This document shows, piece after piece, positions 7,333 through 14,685 of a stretch of 35,631 nucleotides of DNA (positions are counted from its first letter, which is position 1; every line of letters starts with the position of its first letter). Under the pieces are notes generated by a model. The model saw nothing but the letters and a program-made list of their open reading frames with translations, did no database searches and had not been told where the DNA came from. Both the position numbers and the translations under genes were made by a program. The stretch spans positions 1 through 35,631 of the forward strand of contig CAYFHQ010000028.1 in the NCBI GenBank assembly GCA_964342805.1. The letters run 5' to 3'. The DNA comes from CAYFHQ01 sp964342805. GTDB taxonomy: Bacteria > Bacillota > Clostridia > Peptostreptococcales > Acidaminobacteraceae.

Positions 7333-7364
7333 AGTATACCCTCTCCGGTTAGGGGGAGAGTCAA
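7333..7364 (-). promoter_or_regulatory. MerR-type promoter with 20-base spacer and internal dyad
   Basis: On the minus strand -35 TTGACT (7364-7359) and -10 TATACT (7338-7333) are separated by 20 bases, longer than the usual 17. The spacer holds the inverted repeat CTCTCC-N8-GGAGAG (7341-7360 on the plus strand). This is the classic layout for MerR-family activators, and the MerR gene is in the operon it drives. Confidence 0.8.
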
Positions 7365-7512
7365 GGGATTAGAGAGAAAATTCTCAATTTCTCAGCAAGT
7401 ATTAATCTTTATCTGTAATACTATCCAATAAGTGAGAAAATTGGAATGGAGCTATAGGGTGAATCAATCCAATCCAATGACCAAGTGATAGAGACAAGTA
7501 GGGGAGTAAAAC

Positions 7513-8772
7513 ATGAAAAAACGAATTCTAGGGGTGGGTGCACTGGTTGCCCTGTTACTTGTGGGCTGGTTTTGGTGGAGTGGGGGATTTCATTCGCCAA
7601 GGACTTATACAGAAGAAGAACTCTTTGGCTACTACACAGGGGCAGACCCCACAGCCCTGACCCAAGACCAAATGGTGGAGGACCTCCGCTACCTCCACGA
7701 AGTAATGGAAGAAAACTATCCCATGTTTGATGTATTGGAGCGGACCCATGGGGTCTCTTGGCTGGACCGACAGGCAGACCATGAAACCTTAATCAAATCC
7801 TCGTCGGGCATGACTACCTTTTATACAACCATGAAAAAGATCCTTGGTGAGCTCAAGTGGACCGGTCATGGAACCTTGGTGACAGTTGAGGAATATGACA
7901 ACAAACGTGGGCTTTATGAGCGGATAGACAAGGAACCCTGGCTGTCGATTTTGAGTCATGAGAAAACGGCCAAGATGTATGGGGCCCTGGGAGAAAAACT
8001 CTTGAAATCGAAAGGCGATGAGGAGGAGGCTCAAAAGGCCTTGTCCAGTCCGCCGGTGAATCTCTTCTTTAAAGTCCATGAAGAACTTGACACGGCCTAT
8101 GTGAAAATCAATTCTTTTGGTGGTCGCCATATGGAAGCGGACCTCCCCCGGTTGCAGGCCTTTTTTGATGAAGAGGCGGACAGGGATTACTTGATCATTG
8201 ATATTCGGGGCAACTCCGGAGGGGCAACAGACTACTGGGTTAAGGGGATTACCGAAGCCAATATCCAGACCGCCTATACGACACCGGGCTATGGGGTCTT
8301 TAAAGAAGGCAGGCTATATGACCTCTTTGCCATCCAGGGCATAAAAGCCCAATCCATGGACCGCTTTCCCGGGGACCTCCAGGCACCTGAGGAGGTCTAT
8401 GCAGACTTTGACCGCTTTTATACTTATAGTATGAAGCTACAACCCGATGGATCTACACCCTTCAAAGGGAAAGCCATAATTCTTATGGATGAAATGAACT
8501 ATTCCGCCTCCGAAGGTTTTGTCCTGGACGCTAAGCATAGTGGTTGGGCTACCCTGATCGGTCGTCCTTCTGGAGGTGACGGTATGGGACGTGACCCAGT
8601 GGTCTTTGCCCTGCCCAATAGTGGCCTGGTGGTCCAGTTTTCACTGGAGATGGGTTTGAATCCCGATGGATCTTGCAACGAAGAGACAGGAACACAGCCA
8701 GATATTTTGGTAGAAAAGGGAGTCGATTCTTTGGATTTCACCCTAGATTTAATTGGAAAAAGCCAACTATAA
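7513..8772 (+). CDS. Membrane-anchored S41-family peptidase
   Basis: A 419-residue protein with an N-terminal signal-anchor (KKRILGVGALVALLLVGWFWW), then an extracytoplasmic body. The S41/tail-specific protease core is visible: AYVKINSFGG, YLIIDIRGNSGGATDYW, ILMDEMNYSASEGFVLDAK with the likely nucleophile serine in NYSASEG, and LIGRPSGGDG near the active-site loop. No PDZ domain is obvious between anchor and core, so it resembles the PDZ-less S41 peptidases rather than CtpA. The expected role is cleavage or trimming of exported proteins. It stands alone with its own terminator. Start ATG follows AGTAGGGGAG. Confidence 0.85.
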   Translation: MKKRILGVGALVALLLVGWFWWSGGFHSPRTYTEEELFGYYTGADPTALTQDQMVEDLRYLHEVMEENYPMFDVLERTHGVSWLDRQADHETLIKSSSGMTTFYTTMKKILGELKWTGHGTLVTVEEYDNKRGLYERIDKEPWLSILSHEKTAKMYGALGEKLLKSKGDEEEAQKALSSPPVNLFFKVHEELDTAYVKINSFGGRHMEADLPRLQAFFDEEADRDYLIIDIRGNSGGATDYWVKGITEANIQTAYTTPGYGVFKEGRLYDLFAIQGIKAQSMDRFPGDLQAPEEVYADFDRFYTYSMKLQPDGSTPFKGKAIILMDEMNYSASEGFVLDAKHSGWATLIGRPSGGDGMGRDPVVFALPNSGLVVQFSLEMGLNPDGSCNEETGTQPDILVEKGVDSLDFTLDLIGKSQL

Positions 8773-8784
8773 GTGCTAAAAACT

Positions 8785-8825
8785 GTGCTCAAAAAGGGAA
8801 ATTCTCCTTTTTGAGCACTTTTTTT
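8785..8825 (+). terminator. Terminator after the S41 peptidase gene
   Basis: A 13-base stem, GTGCTCAAAAAGG (8785-8797) with its complement at 8806-8818, followed by a run of T. Confidence 0.9.
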
Positions 8826-8959
8826 GATTTTTCTTTTAGGAAAGCATGAAGTCGACCAATCGGTTGATGTTAGCGGATTACATCCGATTAGAGCAGCGTT
8901 GAAGATATCTATTTCGATGGTTATAAAAATATTTTCTTTTCGATATTCATGAAAATGGA

Positions 8960-8989
8960 TTGACAAGAGGTTTGAAGTCGGTTTATAAT
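8960..8989 (+). promoter_or_regulatory. Promoter and leader of the M29 aminopeptidase gene
   Basis: TTGACA (8960-8965), 18-base spacer, TATAAT (8984-8989): consensus hexamers. The transcript would have a leader of about 100 bases with repeated AGATC units (GATCGAGATCG, CAGATCCAGATCGG at 9030-9057). The remainder of the 325-base gap (8773-9097) holds no gene I can support. Confidence 0.75.
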
Positions 8990-9097
8990 TCCATTAGATG
9001 GTCATCGAAACAAATTATAAAACAAAGTTGATCGAGATCGAAACAGATCCAGATCGGTAAAGATAGCCACCGAAAAGGGGCACAGGGGGATACAAAA

Positions 9098-10126
9098 ATG
9101 AAAAAGCAATTCAAAACTCTAATTCCAAAACTAGCTGAAGCAGTTGACGTAAAAGCAGGTGAACTTGTTCTTCTACACTTCTGGGGTGAAAATGAAGACC
9201 TAGACGTGGTAGACGCATTCGCAGTAGAAATCGCAAAGCAGGGTGCAATCCCAGTGAAGTGGCAGCAGTCACGTCTTTATACAAAAGACTGGTTTGCAGC
9301 AGCAAACCCAGAAAGCCTAGAACTACCAGAAGCATACTTCAACATCTTTAAGGCAGCAGACACAGTGATTGACCTGTGCATGTACATGCCACCAGCACCA
9401 CACAAAGACTTCCCACAGGAACGCATGAATGAGTACCGTGGTTTCATGATGAAGCTATTCCAAAGCCTGACGGAAGGCAAAGAAAAGTTCATCCAGATCC
9501 GCATTCCAACAGAGGAAACAGCAGCAATGGCAGGCATGAGCCTAGAAGAGTACGGTCCACTTGTAATGGACGCTATGGACGTAGACTACGGCCAAATGAA
9601 GCAAAATGCAAAAGACATGATCAAGCAGTTTGACAATGTAAAAGAAGTCGCCATTGAAACTGGTGACCACAAGTTAACGTTCTCCATCGACAACCGTCCA
9701 TGGCAAGAAGACCACGGTATCGGTGACTTCCCAGCAGGTGAAGTATACCTGGCGCCAATCGAAGAAAGTGCTAACGGTTCAATCGCTTTCCCAGTAGCTT
9801 TTGTGGAAGGTCGCAAGGTTGAAGACCTAACTCTAACATTTGAGAACGGTGTAGTAACCCAGTGCTCTGATAGTGAACTGGCTGAAATGATCAAGGAATG
9901 CCCAGGTCCATCTGACCGTATTGGTGAGTTTGGCATTGGTCTAAATCCAAAGGTAACACAGCAAACAGGCTACGCCCTGCTTGACGAGAAGCAAATCGGT
10001 ACGGTACACATTGCCCTTGGCATGAACACAATGTACGGTGGCCAAAACGACACGCCGCTACACATGGACTTTGTAGTAGCACCTAGCCGTGTTGTACTAA
10101 ACAACGATAGCGAATTGGCTCTTTAA
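9098..10126 (+). CDS. M29-family (AmpS/PepS-like) metallo-aminopeptidase
   Basis: The 342-residue protein shows the M29 metal-binding residues in order: glutamate in DFPAGEVYLAP, glutamate in RIGEFGIGLNP, histidine in VHIALGMN, tyrosine in TMYGG, and the HMDF pair (His and Asp) near the C-terminus. All family ligands appear present, so a two-metal cytoplasmic aminopeptidase is likely. It is somewhat shorter than the thermophilic aminopeptidase T (about 410 residues), mostly at the N-terminus. Codon use is strongly biased (CTA leucine, ACA, GAA), as in hcp, and the promoter has consensus hexamers; both suggest high expression. Single-gene unit with its own terminator. Confidence 0.85.
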   Translation: MKKQFKTLIPKLAEAVDVKAGELVLLHFWGENEDLDVVDAFAVEIAKQGAIPVKWQQSRLYTKDWFAAANPESLELPEAYFNIFKAADTVIDLCMYMPPAPHKDFPQERMNEYRGFMMKLFQSLTEGKEKFIQIRIPTEETAAMAGMSLEEYGPLVMDAMDVDYGQMKQNAKDMIKQFDNVKEVAIETGDHKLTFSIDNRPWQEDHGIGDFPAGEVYLAPIEESANGSIAFPVAFVEGRKVEDLTLTFENGVVTQCSDSELAEMIKECPGPSDRIGEFGIGLNPKVTQQTGYALLDEKQIGTVHIALGMNTMYGGQNDTPLHMDFVVAPSRVVLNNDSELAL

Positions 10127-10215
10127 TTGGAAGACAAACTACCGGGTTTCTATCATTTCCAGTGGAAACTGTCCAGGTGGTGTAAGTAGGAATTAATATC
10201 TGTCAAACACACATT

Positions 10216-10256
10216 AAACCCCGTGGAAGAGATACGCCCTATCCACGGGGTTTTTC
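10216..10256 (+). terminator. Terminator between the M29 gene and the convergent GNAT gene
   Basis: AAACCCCGTGG (10216-10226) pairs with CCACGGGGTTT (10243-10253), followed by TTTTT on the plus strand. Confidence 0.88.
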
Positions 10257-10273
10257 TGTCGCTCAATTTCTAT

Positions 10274-10816
10274 CTAGGCCTCAATGACATAGACTGCCAT
10301 GGTCATGGCTTGGCCGTCAGAGGTCTCCTCAGTGATTTCTTTGGTTTTTACAAAGCCACACCGCTCAAGAAGGGCCAAGGAGGGTGCATTCTCCACATTG
10401 GTATAGGCTTCAAGATGGACAAAACCCAGGGTGTGGAGGCCATACTCACTGGCCGCCAAGAGGGCTTCGGTCATGTAGCCCTTGCCGCTATTGCCAGGAT
10501 AAAGCCCATAGCCAAACTCAGCTGTTGCCGTTTCTAGGTTGATATTCCAGATGGAAATGGACCCTAAGACTTCGTCTGTGTCTGGGTCGGCAATTCCCCA
10601 TATGATCCAGTGGTCTTTACTGACACCTGCCTTCATTTTTTCTATATAGGCCTCCGCCTCTTGAAGGTTTTCATAAACTGGCATGTCCACATGGGGAAAG
10701 TTGTCCTTGTATCGCTGGTAGTTAAAAATAATGGGTGCGTCCTCTGGTTTAAGGGGTCTTAAGACCAGGCGGTCCGTATGAATTTCTGGAAAGGGGGTAA
10801 AGCTGGGTTTATTCAT
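10274..10816 (-). CDS. GNAT acetyltransferase (RimJ/RimL-like)
   Basis: A 180-residue GNAT protein: opening strand IHTDRLVLRPLKPEDAPIIF, central WIIWGIADPDTDEVLGSISIW, strand AEFGYGLYPGNSGKGYMTEAL with the acetyl-CoA loop (G-N-S-G-K-G-Y), and the RimJ/RimL end VENAPSLALLERCGFVKTKEI. It moves an acetyl group from acetyl-CoA to an amine; the substrate could be a ribosomal protein N-terminus, a small molecule or an antibiotic and cannot be read from sequence. Monocistronic. Confidence 0.88.
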   Translation of the reverse strand: MNKPSFTPFPEIHTDRLVLRPLKPEDAPIIFNYQRYKDNFPHVDMPVYENLQEAEAYIEKMKAGVSKDHWIIWGIADPDTDEVLGSISIWNINLETATAEFGYGLYPGNSGKGYMTEALLAASEYGLHTLGFVHLEAYTNVENAPSLALLERCGFVKTKEITEETSDGQAMTMAVYVIEA

Positions 10817-10857
10817 GACTTGTCCTTTCTGATCGTTTTCTTTCTCTTTATTGTATT

Positions 10858-11022
10858 GTCCTATTTGTACCCGATCAAGCGGCCAGTGGAACAGGCAATA
10901 GCGTTAGCTATGTGAATGGACGAAGGACCATATGTACGTGTTCAAGGGCTGAATATACAGCAAATGTAAAATTATTTATTGGTTGGTATAAACTTGATGG
11001 TGGAATGTTCTCACAACAATAG
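10858..11022 (+). pseudogene. Possible remnant of an exported protein gene
   Basis: The frame ending at TAG 11020-11022 reads without a stop for more than 50 codons, first a hydrophobic segment ending VPDQAAS (signal-peptide-like), then GTGNSVSYVNGRRT and KLFIGWYKLDGGMFSQQ. This looks like the end of a small secreted protein, but no start codon or ribosome site is present and I do not recognise the family. It may be a chance open frame. The remaining bases of this 285-base gap hold the dyad listed next. Confidence 0.3.
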
Positions 11023-11054
11023 GAGTAGACCGAGCTTAGATGACCTCTTTCGTA

Positions 11055-11090
11055 ATTGATATTGGACGTTCCAATAAATATTCGATCAAT
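11055..11090. repeat. Nested inverted repeat upstream of the S1 protease gene
   Basis: Perfect inner arms TATTGGA (11060-11066) and TCCAATA (11070-11076), flanked by ATTGAT (11055-11060) and ATCAAT (11085-11090). It sits 12-47 bases before the start codon, without a T-run, so it is more like an operator or an mRNA 5' structure than a terminator. Confidence 0.5.
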
Positions 11091-11101
11091 GGGAGGCTAT
11101 A

Positions 11102-12253
11102 ATGAAGAAAGTAATGAGTGTGCTACTGAGCGTAGCAATGTTAATGGTACCTGTGGGATTTGCAAAAGAAAAGGTTCAAGACGAGGTTTACAAGGCAAAC
11201 TCACTTGAAGCTTTGGACCAGTATGAACTGCTACTAAAAGCTGGCTATGACAATGACGCTGACGAGCAAAACTTTGTTGACCTTCGGGGAGAGGGTCCTC
11301 AGTCTGTGTTTTCAGGTGCCTACATGGACAAGAATGGTAAGATGGTCATATTGATTCCAAAAGATGATAAAGAAACAAAGAAACTGTTTAAGAACATCCT
11401 TGGGAAAGAGGATATTCAGTTTAAAAAGGCAAAGTTTACACAACCGGAACTACGCAAGGTTCAAAAAGAGATATCTCGAAAGATGGAAAGCTTGAATGCT
11501 GAAGGTATCCAAGTACAAGCTGTCGGAATTGATATTATGAGCAATCAAGCCTATGTTGAAGTTTTCAATCTAACGGCAGCTGGAGAGAAAACCTTGCGGG
11601 CTTTTGGAACAGAGGACATCTTGCGAATTACGGGTGTGGACTATACGAATGCCCTAGAGTCCACCACAGTAAAAGGCGGAACTGCAGTAAAAAGTAAAGA
11701 CAACAATGGCTCCTCTACACTCTCTTTTTGTGCCAACAGAGATATGGGTTGGTACTCTCAGCCGGGTGTAGTAATTTCAGGCCACGCTGGTGACAAAATT
11801 GGTGAGGAGTTTACCTATAATGGTGTAAGTTTAGGTACTGTTTCTGTTACAGGATGGGAAAACAATAGTAATGCAGATGTGGCCTTCATTCCTGTAAGCA
11901 CAAGTACCTTCAATTTGACGGGCCAGATCCCTGGTGCCAATATTGCAGGTACTCGATCAACCTATTTTGTTGGACAAACCGTAACATGTTCAGGAAAAAA
12001 TTCTACTTATAATTCAGGTACTGTTTCAGCTACATCCGTAGATGTATACTTCGGCGACAACGTAACCATAAAAGATTTAGTAGCTGCAGATTATACGGCC
12101 ATTGGTGGTGACAGTGGTGCACCTATCACAACCTTTGCCGGTCGAGACAATGAATGGCTCGTAGGCGTTCACTCAGGCGGTACAGGCCCAGAGTACTTCA
12201 ATAAAATTAGCAATGTAATGAACAAGTTAGACGTTACCCCAATCACGAACTAA
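11102..12253 (+). CDS. Secreted S1-family (trypsin-fold) serine protease with pro-region
   Basis: The 383-residue protein has a signal peptide (KKVMSVLLSVAMLMVPVGFA) and an N-terminal pro-region of about 180 residues rich in charged helices. A chymotrypsin-fold domain follows, with the catalytic triad H228 (VVISGHAGD), D259 (NADVAFIP) and S338 (IGGDSGAPI). The layout resembles streptogrisin or alpha-lytic protease precursors, where the pro-region folds and inhibits the enzyme until cleavage. Two cysteines (in LSFCANRD and TVTCSGK) may form a disulfide. The start ATG follows GGGAGG. The membrane-anchored protein gene starts ten bases after its stop, so the two are probably co-transcribed. Confidence 0.85.
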   Translation: MKKVMSVLLSVAMLMVPVGFAKEKVQDEVYKANSLEALDQYELLLKAGYDNDADEQNFVDLRGEGPQSVFSGAYMDKNGKMVILIPKDDKETKKLFKNILGKEDIQFKKAKFTQPELRKVQKEISRKMESLNAEGIQVQAVGIDIMSNQAYVEVFNLTAAGEKTLRAFGTEDILRITGVDYTNALESTTVKGGTAVKSKDNNGSSTLSFCANRDMGWYSQPGVVISGHAGDKIGEEFTYNGVSLGTVSVTGWENNSNADVAFIPVSTSTFNLTGQIPGANIAGTRSTYFVGQTVTCSGKNSTYNSGTVSATSVDVYFGDNVTIKDLVAADYTAIGGDSGAPITTFAGRDNEWLVGVHSGGTGPEYFNKISNVMNKLDVTPITN

Positions 12254-12263
12254 GGAGAACACA

Positions 12264-12860
12264 ATGAAATGGTTATGGATTGCCCTAGCAGTTATTCTAC
12301 TTATTGCAGCTACATTTGGATATGTCGTGTACAAACATGACCAGCTTCTATCCCACCAATATCCCGAACTCGTGGTTAAGCAGGGGGCCTATGAAATGAA
12401 AGTGATCGGTCTTCGACCTTTCTATAGCCCTGACGAGGAGATTGAGTTCCGTACCGAACTACACCCTCTAGAGTCTGATGAACCTATTATGATCGGTAAC
12501 TTTTACGGCATTAGCGACCACAGGGGTGTTATTCCAGGAATCGAAGAACCTGCAAAGGCCCAGGGTCTGGACATTTTCGTTACGGAAGTGATCCAAAAGG
12601 GACAACCAGTCGTCCATGATTTTAACATGAGAAGTGGCGTCCAGTACCTCTTGCCCCAGCATCCTGAACTGGGTGAAAAGTTTCCTGTAGGTCCCTACCA
12701 CTTGGACTTCAAGTATGAGTTCATGGAGGTTGCCAAGGATGACCAAGGTCTTCCCATGATCCCAGAATACGGGGAGGACTTTGAAACCATAGAAGTCCAC
12801 GAACACTTCCATGTGGAAGTCATTGACTATAGCAACTGGCAGGACTGGCTATTCCGTTAG
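12264..12860 (+). CDS. Membrane-anchored extracytoplasmic protein of unknown function
   Basis: A 198-residue protein with one N-terminal anchor (WLWIALAVILLIAATFGYVVY) and a soluble outside domain with many His, Glu and Asp residues (for example HEHFHVEV near the end) and beta-strand-like patterns. No family recognised. It begins ten bases after the S1 protease stop with its own AAGGAGAA site and shares the downstream terminator, so it may be a partner, inhibitor or substrate of the protease. That role is inference from position only. Confidence 0.7.
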   Translation: MKWLWIALAVILLIAATFGYVVYKHDQLLSHQYPELVVKQGAYEMKVIGLRPFYSPDEEIEFRTELHPLESDEPIMIGNFYGISDHRGVIPGIEEPAKAQGLDIFVTEVIQKGQPVVHDFNMRSGVQYLLPQHPELGEKFPVGPYHLDFKYEFMEVAKDDQGLPMIPEYGEDFETIEVHEHFHVEVIDYSNWQDWLFR

Positions 12861-12891
12861 GTACTCTAGGAACAACAGCATCAAGACAAGA

Positions 12892-12936
12892 AAAAGGCGT
12901 AACCCAAGTCAGTTATGGGTTACACCTTTTGTGTTT
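12892..12936. terminator. Terminator between the protease operon and convergent hcpR
   Basis: AAAAGGCGTAACCCA (12892-12906) pairs with TGGGTTACACCTTTT (12916-12930) with one mismatch, followed by GTGTTTT. The stem is usable from both strands. Confidence 0.8.
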
Positions 12937-12977
12937 TCGTGTGTGCCTAGGGCAATTTTACAAGAGTGATTGATTCA

Positions 12978-13655
12978 TTAGAATAAGGCGTCCTCAATCC
13001 CCTCCACATCCAAAATGGTAATGGTCTTCTTTTCGTAATCAATCAGACCCTCTTCTTTCATTTTAATGAGTTCCCTGGAAAGGGAAGGCCGCTGGACTGA
13101 CATGTGTTCCGCCATGGCCTTTCGTGAAAGGTTGAGCTGGATGGTCTTACTTCCTTGTTCTTTCATTTCTTTTAATAGGAAGTTACACAGTTTATGTCGA
13201 ATGGTGTCTAAGGAGAGAACCTTCACTTTCTGTGACATCATCATGAGACGGTTGGACAGTAGAGAAAGGAAGTTTTCAAGGAGGACCGGATGGTGGGTCA
13301 GACCGTGGACAATTTGTTCCTTCTTTAAAAAGAGGATGGTTGCCTTGGTCCTGGACACGATGTTTATGGGATAGGTGTCCCGGTTAGAAAAGAGAATGGC
13401 TTCTCCAAAAATATTCCCAGGTCCCATGGTCGTTAGGGTTGCCACCTTACCGGAAGGGTAAATGTTCTGCAGTTCAACTTCGCCCTGTAGGACGATGCCA
13501 ATACGTTCGCAGTGGTCGCCTTCTTGGGCAACGAGCGCATCCCGTGAAAAGGATTCCATTTCGTACTTCAAAAAGTTCAGCAGTGCTTGTATGTTATCCC
13601 GTTTTAAACGGCGAAAGAGGATGCATTTTTCTAGAACGTGCATATATTTTTCCAT
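12978..13655 (-). CDS. hcpR: HcpR-like Crp/Fnr-family regulator
   Basis: The 225-residue protein has the Crp/Fnr layout: a cyclic-nucleotide-like sensory barrel (VAQEGDHCERIGIVLQGEVEL to GPGNIFGEAILFSNR), a long dimer helix, and a C-terminal HTH (LSRKAMAEHMSVQRPSLSRELIKMKEEGLIDYEKKTITI). There is no N-terminal four-cysteine Fnr cluster, so it is not a standard Fnr. It diverges from the ferredoxin-hcp operon with 124 bases between, and a GTAAC-N4-GTTAC dyad lies in that gap. In Clostridia and sulfate reducers, HcpR proteins in this arrangement activate hcp in response to nitric oxide (in studied members through heme). The name rests on family and context. Confidence 0.8.
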   Translation of the reverse strand: MEKYMHVLEKCILFRRLKRDNIQALLNFLKYEMESFSRDALVAQEGDHCERIGIVLQGEVELQNIYPSGKVATLTTMGPGNIFGEAILFSNRDTYPINIVSRTKATILFLKKEQIVHGLTHHPVLLENFLSLLSNRLMMMSQKVKVLSLDTIRHKLCNFLLKEMKEQGSKTIQLNLSRKAMAEHMSVQRPSLSRELIKMKEEGLIDYEKKTITILDVEGIEDALF

Positions 13656-13678
13656 AAAAAGACCACCTTTTTTGTATA

Positions 13679-13722
13679 CGGTAACTACTGTTACGGTTAT
13701 AACAATCTCAGTCTACTATACT
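13679..13722 (+). promoter_or_regulatory. HcpR-type operator and hcp operon promoter
   Basis: The dyad GTAAC-TACT-GTTAC (13681-13694) lies within CGGTAACTACTGTTACGG. A -10-like TATACT is at 13717-13722. If transcription starts about seven bases after the -10, the dyad centre lies about 41.5 bases upstream of the start, the position used by class II Crp/Fnr activators. There is no good -35, as expected for an activated promoter. Confidence 0.7.
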
Positions 13723-13779
13723 AGCATTGTAACATCAAGCAATTCACTGGCGACACGCCAACGTGGAGAGGAGAACGAA

Positions 13780-14685
13780 ATGAAACGAAGAATCGTTGAA
13801 ATTAACGAAGAACTTTGTAACGGATGCGAACTTTGCGTCAATGCTTGCCACGAGGGCGCCATTGAAATGATTGATGGAAAGGCACGGTTGGTCAGCGACA
13901 TTTATTGTGACGGCTTAGGAGATTGTCTTCCAGCTTGCCCAACAGACGCGATCAAGATCATCGAGCGAGTAGCCGGTGAGTACGATCAAGACGCAGTGGA
14001 CAAACGATTAGAAGAACTAGGGAGGCCTCCAATGGAACATCCAGTTAAGCCAGCAATGACATTGCCTATTCACAATGAAAACCATGAACACAAGCATGAC
14101 CACGGCCACCACCACGGTCACGACCATGACCATGGCGAGTGTGGTTGCCAGGGTGCTGGCGAAGCATTTATGAAGGAAGCCAAGGCTAAAAAAGCAGCTG
14201 GCGGCGGATGTCCTGGCTCCCAGGCCATGACCCTTCAAAAGGCTCAAGCCAAGGTTGCTGCCAAAGGCGGCGCACCAAAGAGCTCCAAGCCAGCGACAGA
14301 CTTTGCTACAGACGAAGTACCTGCAAAGCTGACGACTTGGCCAGTACAGTTGAATCTGGTAAACGCTCAAGCGGAGTACCTCAAGGGTGCAGACCTACTG
14401 ATCGCAGCAGATTGTACAGCATTTGCCTATGGCAATTTCCACAAAGACTTTATCGAAGGTCGCGTTTGCCTGATCGGTTGTCCAAAACTGGACGACAACG
14501 ACCACTACGCTGAGAAGCTAGCAACGATCCTGACGAACAACAACGTTAACTCAATCACCGTGGTACGTATGGAAGTTCCTTGCTGTAGCGGCATCGTGAG
14601 TACTGTGAAAAAAGCAATGCTTACATCAGGAATGATTGTCAACTACAACGAAGTAACCATCGGATTAGACGGTGGAATCAGGTAA
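13780..14685 (+). CDS. Ferredoxin-like 2[4Fe-4S] protein with His-rich linker, Hcp partner
   Basis: The chosen ATG (13780) follows AGAGGAG; a longer frame upstream has no matching ribosome site and overlaps the promoter. The 301-residue product begins with two Fe-S motifs (EELCNGCELCVNACHEGAI and YCDGLGDCLPACPTDAIKI). A linker follows in which His alternates with Asp/Gly/Glu (about residues 87-118), then a basic Ala/Lys segment and a C-terminal domain with conserved cysteines (AADCTAFAYGNFH, CLIGCPKLDD, VPCCSGI). Genes like this often precede hcp and probably pass electrons to hydroxylamine reductase. The His-rich linker could bind a metal. The stop overlaps the next start (TAATG), so the two are translationally coupled. 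Confidence 0.82.
   Translation: MKRRIVEINEELCNGCELCVNACHEGAIEMIDGKARLVSDIYCDGLGDCLPACPTDAIKIIERVAGEYDQDAVDKRLEELGRPPMEHPVKPAMTLPIHNENHEHKHDHGHHHGHDHDHGECGCQGAGEAFMKEAKAKKAAGGGCPGSQAMTLQKAQAKVAAKGGAPKSSKPATDFATDEVPAKLTTWPVQLNLVNAQAEYLKGADLLIAADCTAFAYGNFHKDFIEGRVCLIGCPKLDDNDHYAEKLATILTNNNVNSITVVRMEVPCCSGIVSTVKKAMLTSGMIVNYNEVTIGLDGGIR

Noticed and set aside
13462..13779. Upstream extension of the ferredoxin-like gene
   Set aside because: It overlaps hcpR on the other strand and the operator, has no ribosome site, and family members start at the Fe-S domain.
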